64,000 nt of DNA. Source: Cryptomeria japonica. Lineage: Eukaryota; Streptophyta; Pinopsida; Cupressales; Cupressaceae. A program made the translations under genes and the position numbers. The stretch's first letter is position 1. The number at the start of each line of letters is the position of its first letter. Below are positions 44,366 through 56,309 of this stretch, piece after piece. The DNA lies in the NCBI RefSeq assembly GCF_030272615.1, contig NC_081412.1, forward strand, positions 475,423,657 to 475,487,656. Direction: 5' to 3'. The notes under the pieces are model-generated. The model worked only from the letters and a program-made list of their open reading frames with translations. It was not told the DNA's origin and did no database searches.

Positions 44366-45030
44366 AATGAGATGGCTAGAACTATGATGAAAGATGCTAA
44401 CTTGGCTAATGTGTAATAGAAAGAAGTTGTGCATAGTATTGTTTACATTCTTAATAGGGTTTAGATAAGAGTAAATCATACTAAGACACCTTATGAGTTG
44501 TGGTATGGAAGACCACCCACTATGAAATATTTTAGAACCTTTGGGAGTAATTTCTAAATCAAAAGAGATGAGAATAACCTTATAAAGTTTGATACTAGAG
44601 CAGATGAAGAAATATTTTTGGGATATGCTACAAATAGAAAAGTCTACAAGTGTTACACTAAGAGATTAAACAAGATAGTGGAGAGTATAAATGTGAAAGT
44701 ATGTGAGGTATGTGATAAGACTGGCCCTGAACCTATTCAAGAGATCGAATTTGAGATTATTCTTGTTGTTGTAGAAAAAAATAAAGATCTAGAAGGAAAC
44801 AATGAAGAAAAATCAAATGAAACAAAAGAAGATAAAGAAGAATTGGAGCAACCAATCAAGACCTCAAAATATGTGCAAAGGAATCATTTAGAAGATCAAA
44901 TAATCAGAGATAATAACAAAGGAGTTTACACAAGAAGAAGTGTTATAAAGGTAAATGAGCAATCTAATTATTGTTCTCTTTCATTGATTGAACCTAAATC
45001 ATTTGAATAAGTGATCAAATAAGAAAGTTA
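44366..45030 (+). pseudogene. Copia integrase C-terminus
   Basis: Translation starts EMARTMMKDANLANV and continues with VHSIVYILNRV, NHTKTPYELWYGRPPTMKYF, RTFGSNF, and then the open frame 44618-45010 with GYATNRKVYKCYTKRLNKIV and ESINVKVCE. This is the target-capsid/C-terminal part of copia integrase (TPYE.W.G..P...Y...FGS.....K..GY....K.Y). The acidic Lys/Glu-rich tail follows. The catalytic core is deleted. Confidence 0.78.
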
Positions 45031-45052
45031 GGTGAAATAAATGGAAGGATAA

Positions 45053-45700
45053 TTGAATCAAATACAAAAGAATCAGACTTGGGAGCTAATACCTAGACTA
45101 GTGGATAGAAATGTGATAGGAACTAAGTGGGCATCTCAGAGCAAACTAAATGAACAAGGACAAGTCACAAGGAACAAGGAAAGATTGGTAAATAAAGGCT
45201 ATTCTCAAGTAGAAGGTATTGATTTTGATGAATTTTTTTCTCTAGTTGCTAGGATGGAAGCTATTAAAATATTTCTTTCTAACTTTGGATTATATTAGAT
45301 GAATATTAAGCTAGCATTTCCAAATGGAGAAATGGAAAAAGAAGTGTACATTGAATAACCAAATGGATTTATATTGTCAGAAGATCCGAATATGGTTTGA
45401 AGATTAAAGAAGGTATTGTATGGACTCAAACAAGCACCTAGAGTGTTGGTTGCAAGACTAAAAAAATATTTGTTATAACAAAAATTTGAGTAAAGAATTA
45501 TAGATGATGATATTTGTTTTAAGGCTGAAGGCATTAAGTTGTTGATTGTTGTTATTTACGTTGATGCCATTATCTTTGGAGGAAGCGATGGCTTGTGTAA
45601 AAAAATTACGGAAGAGATGCATAAATAATTTGAGATGTCTATGTTTGGAGAGATATCATTCTTTCTTCATCTTAAGGTTACTTAGTTGGATAATGGAATA
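45053..45700 (+). pseudogene. Copia reverse transcriptase with YVDA active site
   Basis: Blocks in order: [59 protein letters not shown] (first Asp region, MDVKSAF changed to MNIKLAF, so Asp lost), VLYGLKQAPRVLVARLKKYL, IVVIYVDAIIFGGSD (YVDD changed to YVDA), and the FEMSMFGEISFFL block. Both catalytic positions are damaged, and there are stops near 45298, 45357, 45478 and 45490. Confidence 0.8.
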
Positions 45701-46490
45701 TTTATTTCTCAAGCTAAGTATGTTAAAGAGATTTTAAAGAAGTTTGATATGCAGAATTGTAAACCTCCTACTACTCCTTTAGTTATTGGATGTAAATTAG
45801 GCGAAGATGATACATCTGCAGATGTTGATCAGAAGAAGTACACATCTATGATTGGAAGACTATTATATCTTATTGCTTCTAGACCAGATATTATGCAAGC
45901 TATATGGTTAGTTGCAAGATTTCAAGATAGTTCGAAGAAAACTCATGATCGAGTACTGAAGAAGATTTTTAGATATTTGAAAGGAACTCAAGACTTTGGT
46001 CTATGGTATACAAAGGATGTATATTTCATGTTGAAAGCATATACAGATACTGATTGGGCCAGAAGTATTGATGACACAAAAAGTACTAGTGGTGGTGCAT
46101 TCTTTTTGGGAGACAAATTGGTTTCATGGATGAGTAAGAAATAAGAATTTGTGTCATTACCCATTGCAAAAGTTAAATATATTGCTGCAACATCTTTCTA
46201 TACTCAAGTTTTGTGGATGAAGTAGACTCTTAAGGATAGCAAAGTAGTATCTGATGAAGATATTACTATTATATGTGATAATACAAGGGCTATAAACATT
46301 TTGAAGAATAGTTATGTATTCAAGAACTAAACATATCTCAACCTGATATCATTTCTTAAGAGAGAAGGTTGTAGGACAAAGAAGTCAGACTAGAATATAT
46401 TTCTACAATAGAGCAAGTAGTAGACATTTTTACCAAGGTTTTGGTGAAGGATACTTTTAAGTATCTTAGGAATAAGCTAGGGGTTATTGC
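45686..46490 (+). pseudogene. Copia RNase H domain
   Basis: The open frame 45686-46144 has NGIFISQAKYVKEILKKFDM, CKPPTTPLVIGCKLGEDD, YTSMIGRLLYLIASRPDIMQ, then the RNase H proper with LKAYTDTDWARSIDDTKSTS and GGAFFLGDKLVSWMSKK. Thus the first Asp (YTDTDWA) is present. After a stop, KVKYIAATSFYTQVLWMK and TIICDNTRAINILKN continue (E of AEAEY replaced; CDN Asp present). Ends near 46490. Confidence 0.8.
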
Positions 46491-46499
46491 CCCTCCTTT

Positions 46500-46750
46500 T
46501 TCTAACTAGATGCATTTTCAATGGTGCATCTTTCTAGGGGGGACTTAGTGCTTATCCTTGTTTCGTGGATTGATGTTGTTGCTTCTCTTAAGGGGATAAT
46601 TGGTGTGATTTGGTCAGTATGGTTTGCAATGCCCTTTGTCATTGTTTTGAAAGGGGGAGAAATTTTTGAGATTATTAGGATCAAGTGATTTGTTTGTATT
46701 ATCAAGAAAATAATTGTATTGGTGTTTACATCAATGACGAAGGGAGAGAT
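46500..46750 (+). other. Copia 3' UTR and polypurine tract
   Basis: A GAAAGGGGGAGAAATT run near 46650 and the final tract GACGAAGGGAGAGAT at 46736-46750 directly before the LTR, where second-strand synthesis would be primed. Confidence 0.75.
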
Positions 46751-47981
46751 TGTTGGATTTTATTGGTAGCATGAGCTTTTATGGTTGGCATTGATATATC
46801 AAAACCTAGTTATCTGGATGGATGTTGGTTTGGATATGCTCTTTGTTATTACGAAATTATGTTTTCTGTTGCAATTAAATGTTTTTGGTGTTGGTTGTGT
46901 CATCATATATTCAGGATGGTTTGAAAAGCTTTTGGTGCCCTCCGAATATGTTGTTGATTGTGTTGTAGTTTAGTGGATCATACTATTTTTATCTAGACAT
47001 GTGTTGGAAGATGTGTTGAAATGTTGATTTGGGTCTCACCATGATGGGTGAAGATTTGCATTGAGTATTTTGCATCTGAAGAGGTTATGTGGCTGACATG
47101 TTGCTATTTTTATATACACATTATGTTCAGTAATGGCTTTGGAGTATATATTAGAATGTACGAATTGTTGGATAGATCATGGAAGGATATATTGTAATAT
47201 TTTTTGGTTCCATATTTTTCTTGGAGTGGACTAAATTAAGTATTTTAGGTATAGGTGGTTAATTTTTCTTGATATTGCTTATTCTATTTTGGTCGACCCT
47301 TAATTAGGATTTTAATATTGTATCTCATATTTAAGATGTGCAGATGGATAAATTGTGGTGTGGATGAGAAGTGAATTGTGTGAGAAGTGTATGCAAATTA
47401 TTTGCAAGCAGATTTGAGTTTGAGGTTGTGCAATCAGTTTGAGAAGAGCTTTGAAGGTGATATATTCTGCAAGACATTGTGTTGTGATAGTGAAGATTAT
47501 CAGATATGCTTTCCATAATGTTAGTCACTTGATTTAGTTTCTCAAGGATAAATTCATGTTTAGGAGAATCCTTCTCAATTTCAATTCAAATATTTCAATT
47601 GTTGCTGACTGATAGTGAGTCCTTCAGTAGTAGTTTGTATTTTGTCATGAAGAAGTGATCTTCAATTGGGAAAGTCCTCTTTGCATATTGCCTAAGGTTG
47701 CACACCTTAGTTTTGAAAGTCCTTTACGTGTTGGTTCTCTAAGTGGCAATAAGATGAAAACATTTTAAATATTGTTATTCATATTGTGAGTTAGATTCTC
47801 ACCTTGGTTTTTTCCTGTTTTGGTTTTCCATGTAAATCTAGGGTTCAATTGTTGATGGTTGATGCTTATGTGCTGATGATTAATGTGTTATTATTAAGTA
47901 AGTTAATTTTATTTATTAGTAATCTATTTTGAAGTTCTGGAGTGATTCACCCCTCCTCTTAGTCCTACCGAGTGTTCAACA
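46751..47981 (+). repeat. Copia 3' LTR, family C (complete, ~1231 bp)
   Basis: Begins TGTTGGATTT after the purine tract and ends GTGTTCAACA, with the TGTT...AACA inverted ends. Internal blocks GGTTTTTTCCTGTTTTGG and ATTCACCCCTCCTCTTAGTC are near the 3' end. A second copy is at about 49815-50961. Confidence 0.85.
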
Positions 47982-48009
47982 CCTCAGGGGGGTTAGTCAC
48001 CATGTGGAA

Positions 48010-49240
48010 CCTCATAATATTAATGGGGCTTAAAGATGTCAGTATACGAACTCTCAAAGTTTTTCCTTTATAGATGGAATTTCTTCTGTGGAAATTGTCC
48101 TCTCTAATATCTATGCTTCATATAGCTTGATATTAAAAAGGGGCCTATGAGCTTCACTTCTTTCGTCAAGGTCTCATTTTTAGGATTCAAAGTCAATTTT
48201 AGTGGGGGACTTTAACACCCCTATTTATCCACTTAAAAAGATAGGATGATTCCCCGACTTACCTAATAGTATGTAGGACCATGAGTTTCTAACTAAAGGT
48301 AAATTGGTTGACCTATATCTAGAGGGTAGAAGCTTTACTTGGTATTGTTTGAGAAATCATGATGGCCTCTTTTATGTCTGCCTTGATTAGTGTCTTCTTT
48401 TTTCCTCCTAGGATATTTTTTATCATTGTCATCTTTCTTTCCATATCTTATTTCACTAGCTTTTGGATAGATCTAAAATATGTTTATCATTTAGATTTGA
48501 ACCCATGTGGACTTGACACCCCAATTTCAAAGACTTGGTAGCTCAGTGATGAAAATCTAACATTCAAGGCATGATAATGTTTATAGTTGCCCACAAATTG
48601 AAATTGCTGAAAAATAATCTTTTTTCTTAGGGAAAATCTTCTTTTGGCAATATTTTCACTTAGAAGAAAGCTTTAAAAAACCAAATTTAGGAATTGTAAA
48701 TGGATATGGAGATTTTTGGTGCTATGTAACCAATAAAGTCAATATTGAGATGAATCTGTTGGTTGATCTTCATAATATTGTTCTAAAGGAGGAAATTTTC
48801 TAGAAATAGAGATCTAGAATTCTGTGTAAAAGAAAGCAATAGGAATACAATTTTTTTCTGCCAATATATGCTTAAGCATAATAAAAGGAAAAAAACACAA
48901 GAATCAATAAGGTTGGATGGATTTTCCCTTTCTCAAGTTGAAGACATTTACCAGGATGCCATTAATTTCTTTTTCTCTTTACTTAACCCTCCTTGAGCAT
49001 GTTTGATCCTTGTATGATATATATCTTAGATAAGATTCTTCATGTTATCCCAAACACTATCAATCCAGATAACCTTGAATATATGGAATATATATTTTCA
49101 AATGAGGACTTTTCATAGAGGTTGTCTTCTCCTAGGACCCTTCAAATATTTGGGCCTGATGGTTTTCCTCCTTCTTTAAAGAATATTGGGATATAGTGGG
49201 GAAAGATATCATCTTGACTTCTAGAGAAAGAAGAAGGAGT
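48010..49240 (+). pseudogene. LINE fragment: endonuclease and start of RT
   Basis: Plus-strand translation gives EIVLSNIYASYSLIL, SILVGDFNTPIYPLKKIG (the GDFN motif of the APE-like endonuclease), KGKLVDLYLEGRSFTWYCLR, DFRFEP-like and DHPNF-like pieces near 48500, LKLLKNNLFS*GKSSFGNIF near 48600, a NTIFF block near 48850, and near 49150 a DGFPP...EYWDIVGKDII block that begins RT (PGPDGF..FF...W). The endonuclease would nick target DNA. Many stops; the 3' part of RT is missing. Confidence 0.7.
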
Positions 49241-49814
49241 TCTTCAAGTATGAAACCCATTGCATGAAGTTTCACACAAGGCTTCACGTTGCTAAAATTT
49301 GATGATGCATGCCTTCATCATAGAGAAACACATTGTGATTGATCATGAATATTGTAACATAGATGTATTCTTGAACATTTTTCTTCTTGATTACAAATTT
49401 TGTGATCAATTAAATTGCTCATGCTTGATTCAATGCTCATAGAATGTATCAAGAAGGCTAAGGGTTTTAATGAGAGGTAGTTGCATTTAAATGCAATTTT
49501 CACTTTTTTGAATTTAATTTTTAGGGAAGGATAACATCAAAGGGAAAATTTACACTACTTACAAATTTGACATTTGTACTTTATAATTTAGGGCTAAACT
49601 ACTGGGATAGGGGTGTTAGGCATGCTAGTCCTAGAAGTTGAGACAAGAGAAAGGTCAATTATAAAGGAATGCACTAATTTACTAGAAACAATCCTAATAC
49701 TGAGCATAGTTAAACATAAATAAGGTACATATTAAACACAATTTCAAAAGTAGGTGCATACTAAGTGTGAAATTATAAAGGGATAGAGTTAGAAGCATGA
49801 TCTTGTATGATTGT
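49241..49814. other. No gene recognised
   Basis: AT-rich sequence between the LINE fragment and the LTR. The open frame at 49318-49503 lacks motifs. Confidence 0.4.
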
Positions 49815-50961
49815 CATTGATGTGAAACCTGGTTATCTAGATGGATATTGGTCTATATGCTTTGCCAGACCTTGGTTATTTGGATAGAGTTTGGTTTGGA
49901 TACTCTTTTGTGTTGGTTGTGTCATCTTGTATTCAGGGTGGTTTGGAATGTTTTTGGTGCCCTCTAGATATGATGCTAATTGCATTGAGGTTTAGTGGAT
50001 CATGTTCTTTTGGTTTCGATATGTGTTGGAAGATGTGTTGGGGTGACTATTCGGGTCTCAGTTTGGTTTGTAGAGATCCACATGGAGTATTTTGCATTGG
50101 AAGTGATTATATGGCCGAATGACTGATTATAACTACATGTTATGTTTTGTAATATCCTTTGGAATATGTGCTAGCATGTGTGGATTGTCACATTGTTCAT
50201 GGGATGATGTATTAGGATTTGTTTTTGGTTCCCTCTTTCACCTAGAGTGGGCCAATCTAAGTATATTTGGTCTAGGTGGCTTAATTGTCTTGGTCGACCC
50301 TTGTTTAGGATTTCAATGTTGTATCTCATATATAATATGCGTGGAAGGATTAATTGAGTATGGATGAGAAGTGAATTGTGTGAGAAGTGTATGTGAATGA
50401 TTTGCAAGCAAATTTGAGTTTGTGGTTATGCGAAAGTTAGTTTGGGAAGATCTTTTAAGCTGATATATTCTACTAGATAGAGTGTTGTGATAGTGGAGAT
50501 CATCAAAGATGTTTGCCATGCTATTGGTCACTTGATTACTATCCAAGGACAATTTCATGATCTGGAGAATCCTTCTCAATTTTAGTTCAACCATTTCATT
50601 CATTGCTGAATAACATTGAGTCCTTCAGTAGAAGTTTGTATCTTGACTTGAACAAGTGTTCTTCAGCTACACAAGTTCTTATGTATCTTGCCTAAGGTAG
50701 TGCACCTTATCTTTGCAAGTACTTTAGGTGTTGGTGCTCGGCTACAAGCCTAAAATGTTGTAAATTTTTTTATTCATATTGTGAGTTAGCTACTCACCAT
50801 GGTTATTTCTTGTTTGGGTTTTCCATGTATATCTAGTGTTCATGTGTTTCTCTTTGATGTGTTGATTATTAAAGTGATTATTTTGAATAAGTTTGTTAAT
50901 AACTATTTTTGAAGTTCTCAACGTATTCACCTCCCCTCTCAATCTTGTTGGGTGTTCAACA
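49815..50961 (+). repeat. Second LTR copy, family C (start truncated)
   Basis: Aligns along its length with 46790-47981 and ends in the same GTGTTCAACA. The first 40 or so bases of the LTR are not recognisable. No internal element sequence adjoins it on either side, so it is probably a decayed solo LTR. The open frames at 49841-50122 and 50119-50367 are LTR sequence. Confidence 0.75.
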
Positions 50962-51953
50962 AGATAAAATTAATAAGACTATAGAGTCTATATTAATAGC
51001 TCATGTATCATTATGATTCCCAGATGAGTGCATGTGATTTACATATAAGTGTGATACATGTGTTAGTGAGAGAAGAAGGAATCATTAATTTGAATGTGAG
51101 AAGATAAACCTCTACAATTGTGCTTTTAGATAAATATATCATCAATAAAATGCAAGACATAAGTTAGTGAGGGAAAAGGGAAAATTATATGAAGGTGAAT
51201 AGGATGGATCATTTATGGACATGTCACTAGTGATAGAAGAAAGATAATCACATAAAGGTCATCACTGGTGTAATCTTTATAGATATGAAATATTGATTTC
51301 ACTAGTGCATGTATGTAGCCATTAGATAAGGTGCATTGAATATATAAATAAAGGTGAAATATATATTATCCATCAATAGGCTTGTAATAGTAAGATGAAG
51401 AGTTACATATAAAAGATACCTAAGCCTCACTAGGCATGCCACCAACACCACCTGTGAAATATGCTAGTTGTAGAATTTCTTATGTGATGCAATAAAGTGT
51501 GCACAATAAGCATCACATTATTGTGCTATGCATAGACATCAATAATTTTTGTTTATGTATTTTTTTAAAATGGATGTGTTATATGTACACAATAATATTA
51601 TGCTCATGACACATCTGAGTTCCTATGATTAGCCACATTTGCTATATCACACATAATGTTATTTTCTCATCTATTAATGGGCTTGTAAATTTATAGTTGA
51701 GGTAGAAACCATCTACCAATCCAATTTCCATGCATATGATGATAAGATTAGAATTATTGAGTTGTATGTGGTACAACCTTAGAGACATAATATGTTATTC
51801 AATTTATATCATGTTTTTGTACCTTTTATTTAATGAAATCATAATAATACTTACTCTTGGTTCAATCTAGTATATTAGAAAACTATAATGCGATCACTAT
51901 AATCTTTTCCACTATAAGATGTTTCCAAAGCTTTCAAAACAATAAGCCTAAGT
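50962..51953. other. No gene recognised; AT-rich
   Basis: No open frame with a known motif on either strand. Confidence 0.45.
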
Positions 51954-52899
51954 TGTGCTTTGGATATTTACCTTGTGCAATCTAGAATGTGGACATGAAT
52001 GTGTTTATCATTTTATTATTTTATGAAAATAAATATGTTGAGCTAAAAGATTGTATTAAATGATTGGATGGACATTTTTTTATATTCTTGAATGAATGCA
52101 ATTATATAAATAAAATTTACTTTGATATAATAATAATAATATTTTTTTGTGTTTTTTATAATAATGAATAAGAAATTCTTGTATTTGAATGGAATAATTC
52201 AATTTTGTAAAATCTTATGAATCAATAAATTCTTTAAGATAGACAAATTAAAGAAAATAAATATTCTAAATTTAATTTATGTAAAAGAGTTCAGTTTAAA
52301 TATATTCTAATATATAAGCAAATAGTAGCTTTCTAAATTGAATTTTTTTATTGATTTTTATTTGAATCAAGTATTCAAATTTGGAGAAATAAATATTGAA
52401 ATAATTGAGATAGAAGCATGTGATTGGACTCGTGAAATTTTGAGCATTGAATTATAGGCAATCTTTCTTTGGTCACCTTTGAGTTCTAAAATATTATGGG
52501 AGATTTGTGAAAGAAAGAGTGTATTTCATAATGTTTTGATTCAAAGATTACTAGTGCTCATCTATACATCTTGACTAATGATAAATTATGTCCCTTGGAG
52601 AATTTGTGAGTGATCAATGAAATGTAAATTCACAAAAAAAATACAAATTTACTAAAAAAGTTGCAACTAAATAAAAAAGATTAACTTTTTAAAATTACAG
52701 AAATGAAACTAAGATATATGGCTAAAATATGAGAGCATTTCAATAATCAACCAACACCTCTCAAAGACATCAAATAATCAATCAGAAATTTTGGTTATAT
52801 ACAAACTATTGCTATTTCTTATAAGAAACACCTATGTATGTCAAATTCTATTTTAAAATGTTTTGTCCATAAGTGTGAATTTGAGTGCATAAATTTAAC
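51954..52899 (+). repeat. Long non-coding direct repeat, copy 1
   Basis: Aligns with 61131-62092, by eye at about 80%. Shared blocks include GTGCAATCTAGAATGTG, TATGTCCCTTGGAGAATTTG and CATCAAATAATCAATCA. There is no coding potential. It ends at GAGTGCATAAATTTA, where RT fragment copy 3 begins. Confidence 0.8.
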
Positions 52900-53120
52900 T
52901 TAATGATACCCACACTTTATATCAACATTTAAGAATAATATGGCACCTTTAAGTTGATCCAAAAGGGTCATCAATTTCCACAAGTGGATATTAGTTTTTT
53001 ATGGTGATCTTTTTTAATGCCTGAAATTCAATACACAAAAAAATTTGATGAAACAAATGGGTATGCACTCAATTTATCTACATTTTTTAGACAATAAATC
53101 ATATAATTCAAAATTATTGT
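52892..53120 (-). repeat. Dispersed RT fragment, copy 3
   Basis: Matches 5361-5594 and 15071-15306: AACTTAATGATACCCAC, TTAAGAATAATATGGCACCT and AGTTGATCCAAAAGG are shared, and the minus-strand protein pattern LLDQL.GA.FFLNVD.K.GYH is retained. It lacks the outer 110 or so bases of copies 1 and 2 and about 20 bp internally. It adjoins the 0.9-kb repeat with a shared AAATTTA at the junction. Confidence 0.75.
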
Positions 53121-53900
53121 GTATCAATGCAATGGGGCATTAGGAAGAGATACAACAAGATAAATGCCAATAGTGCAGTTGGCTTCTCATTATTGGTGAA
53201 GTGTCCATGGATCAAAAAACACAAGTCAATCTATTTGCAATAATTTATCAATATTATAATATCATTTGAAAATAATATTTTTTTACAATCATTAGATTAT
53301 GGCCATACAAAAGTTAATATGAGTTCTTTTGCCTAATTGATAATTTTACACATGCATATTTTCAACTATGTATTAGATTTTTACTACTCTATGTATATTT
53401 AAGTATGCATTACTATTCTAATATATTATATATTTGTTAGAAAAGGATCCTTAATAAGCTTTCCCATCATACTAAAAGGGCTTTCCTAGCAACAAGCCAC
53501 ACCTATATATTGCAGTCACATCATAGGTGACCTTATCAATGAATTTTGGACCAAATGCAAAAGAAATGGTACATGTATGATTAAAGAGACTAATCTTTTA
53601 TCATTCCATCTAAGTGAATATAGATGAAGATATGGATCAATCAATAAGAGAAGCTTATTAATAATGAACTTTAGTATCAAGTTTGTTTGAGAAATTATTG
53701 ATGATGTAATCCATAAAGAAATCATGTTACAAGTGATCATGAGTGACAAACAAATTATCAAATCAGTCTAAAATAGAATGATTTTTCACCAAGGTGATTT
53801 TATTAATTGTACCTTTCAACTAATTATATCTCCTATCATCACCAAAAGTATTAGTGGGGTCATTGTTCTTTTCTTCATCATGAGAAGTTATACAATCAGA
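53121..53900. other. No gene recognised; possible copia remnants
   Basis: AT-rich. The minus-strand frame at 53516-53761 has no recognised motif but lies just 3' of a gag knuckle, so it may be decayed protease or leader sequence. Confidence 0.35.
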
Positions 53901-53910
53901 TTCTTCATCT

Positions 53911-54108
53911 TTATTTCAAACATTCAAACTTTTGATGTCCCTTCATATTATAATAATTACATAATTTATCAAATTTATTAGTATCTAAAGAGAAAAATGT
54001 ATAGAATGAGAAGAAATTTTCCCAACATTTTTTTTTTTGGGTTGACAACTTGTAGCTTTTGAAGGACGTATATAAAGTAAGATTGAAATGCAATATATTG
54101 GGCAACAA
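53911..54108 (-). pseudogene. Copia gag zinc-knuckle remnant
   Basis: The C-terminal part of this 65-residue frame reads KLCNYYNMKGHQKFECLK, a CX2CX4HX4C knuckle with the second Cys changed to Tyr. The Lys-rich stretch before it (TQKKKCWENFF) fits the gag context. Upstream minus-strand sequence to about 54640 may be the rest of gag but is too decayed to follow. Confidence 0.45.
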
Positions 54109-55249
54109 ATTTTCCTTCTACTAATTGTTCTTAGTTGAATTTAGAATCAAGTTTTGCTAAGGTAGCATATTTAAAATCCATAAACAAGTGTTCTTATAAC
54201 CCATTCTTCAAATTAAGGATGAGAGAAAACTCTTATATCATACACTCAAATGAGCATCCTTAATCATTTGAATTGTTAAATATAATCTTACATTGATATC
54301 TATTATCCTTGTCATATGTTGCACCACTTGATATGAAAATATTGATCATAGATGGAATAAATATATTAGTCTTCTTATTTGCAACAAGTTGATATAATTT
54401 AAAATAGGATTTTGTGTTATTTAGTGTTAAATGATCAAATATTACTGAAAGAGAATTAATTTTGAGAAAGGAACTTTATCATCATGAGGAGCCTGTTTTT
54501 AATTAAACCATGTCTCGATATAAAGAATCCAGGTATAGAGAACATTAAGGTCTTGTGATCCATAAATATCCTTAACTTCACATATTAGTGGTCATATCAT
54601 TTCAAGTTAGAGCTAGTGGCAATCACTTTGTACCGCCCAATAATAAAATAGATAGAAAATAAGGTTCAACCCTTCACTACACTCGATTTAATGAAAGTAA
54701 TTGAATGAATATATACTTTAGAGTTGAAAAAAACTAATTTACAAGAATTTTTGAGACTTCACTTTAGACAAATTGACAAATTTTTATTATGAAAATCCTC
54801 ATGGTTTGCAAAATATATAAACTAAAGAGAAAGGATTTTAGAAAATTCTAAACCAAAATAATTGGTCATGATGTGTATTATACCTTGAGAAAAAATTTCC
54901 TTCCAATAAGTAGATTTTATTAGCATAGATTTTCTTACTAGAAGTAATGTATGAAAGGGTGTGCATGCTCCAAAATTTTGACATAAGAATTTCATTTGTG
55001 ATAAAAAAAAAAAGAAAAAATGTATCATTTTCATAATATTATATAAAAAATTATAATATTTTTGAAAAGAATTCAAGGGGATTGATTTGATGAAATCAAT
55101 CTTTACTAGAAGCAAGATAGAGAAAAAATACTTTTATTGTATATTAGATAGTATTCTTCAAAATATTAAAAAAATAATAGCGTAAAAGGATGATGTATTG
55201 AAAAGAAGTTATTAAGAATTGGAACCATCACATAGATTTTAATGTTTTA
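54109..55249. other. No gene recognised
   Basis: AT-rich, with short frames only. Confidence 0.4.
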
Positions 55250-56257
55250 GATTTTTTCTATTCATGCTATTTAGATATATGTTCAGTTAGTTGGTATTGA
55301 TTTCTTGATCGGGTGTTATCTTATATGCTGGTAAGCCTAGTTTATTGATCAGGTGAGGGTTTCATCGACAGATCTTTGTTGAAGATCTTTTGATATTATG
55401 CATAAGTGGTGTTGGTGTGTCTTCTGGTAGGGATTCAGGATATTGATGGTGATCGTGTTCGAGCCTTGACTGATTGGAATCATTGCTTTAGCCTGTGTGG
55501 ACCTAAATTGGGTCTGGTGCTATCTAGGTTATGGATCGGTTTATGTAACATGTGGGTTATTGTTCTTGATACGTTACCAATTGAATTCATTGACTGGATT
55601 ATAATGTTTCTGTCTTAGGCCGACTTAGTTGATCATTAGATTGTGGGTTTAAGTTATGGATTTATTGTATTATCTTTTAGGTGGTTGACCTAATTGTTTA
55701 GGTCTCAGATTGGTGTAAATATGATGTAAGACCTGTTTGTAGATCATGGTATGCAAGAAAATAATGTAATAATAATTCATGCAGAGGATTTTGTTGATCA
55801 TAGGTGATCGAATTGGTTTTGTGGAAGAGGTTTAAGGCCTTCGGTATTGAGCTTAACCAAAACTATACTCGGGTATGGGAGATGCTATACTTGTAGTTCA
55901 ATCTTTATTCTGGATTGTTGTCCAATATTTTCTATAGTCAACGAGACTCCTTTTATGATGAGCAGTGTGCTATAGGCTATTGGCCTTCCTGCATGTGTAG
56001 GCCCCTTATTGTAATATTTTTTCATCTAATTAGTGGATAGATATTCTGGGTCTCCAACCCCACCGTGGTTTTTCCTCTTTGAGGTTTTCCACATATAAAT
56101 TTGTGGTGTTATGGTGTTCATCTTTGTGGTTGCATTGTTTCTTATTGTTATATGCTATTATGTTTACCAGTTGCTGAGTTGTTGTATTAATAAGATTAAA
56201 TTTCTCTATTTTGGTAGAACATTGATTCACCCCCCCTCTTAGTGTTCTTGGATCCCA
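55250..56257 (+). repeat. Copia 5' LTR, family B (5' truncated)
   Basis: Aligns with the inverted LTR at 11741-12612 and supplies the 3' end missing there, ending CTTGGATCCCA. Contains CCACCGTGGTTTTTCCTC and TTCACCCCCCCTCTTAGTG blocks. The full family B LTR is about 1.2 kb by combining copies. Confidence 0.8.
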
Positions 56258-56262
56258 ATAAT

Positions 56263-56272
56263 TGGTATCAGA
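56263..56272 (+). other. Primer-binding site, family B element
   Basis: TGGTATCAGA, the start of the initiator-Met primer site, five bases after the LTR end; the match fails at the eleventh base. Confidence 0.75.
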
Positions 56273-56309
56273 TCTTGGTGCCTCGAAGTAAGTCTAATAG
56301 CTTGAGGAA

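Larger units (their letters stand above)
44110..47981 (+). mobile_element. Internally deleted Ty1/copia element, family C
   Basis: On the plus strand: the 3' part of a 5' LTR (44110-44365), integrase C-terminus, RT, RNase H, purine-rich 3' UTR, complete 3' LTR (46751-47981). The left LTR fragment jumps directly into the integrase C-terminus near 44365, so primer site, gag, protease and most of integrase are deleted. Confidence 0.8.

Noticed and set aside
49841-50367. Trp/Cys-rich frames resembling a secreted protein
   Set aside because: They are part of a family C LTR and align with 46790-47340, where the frame is broken.
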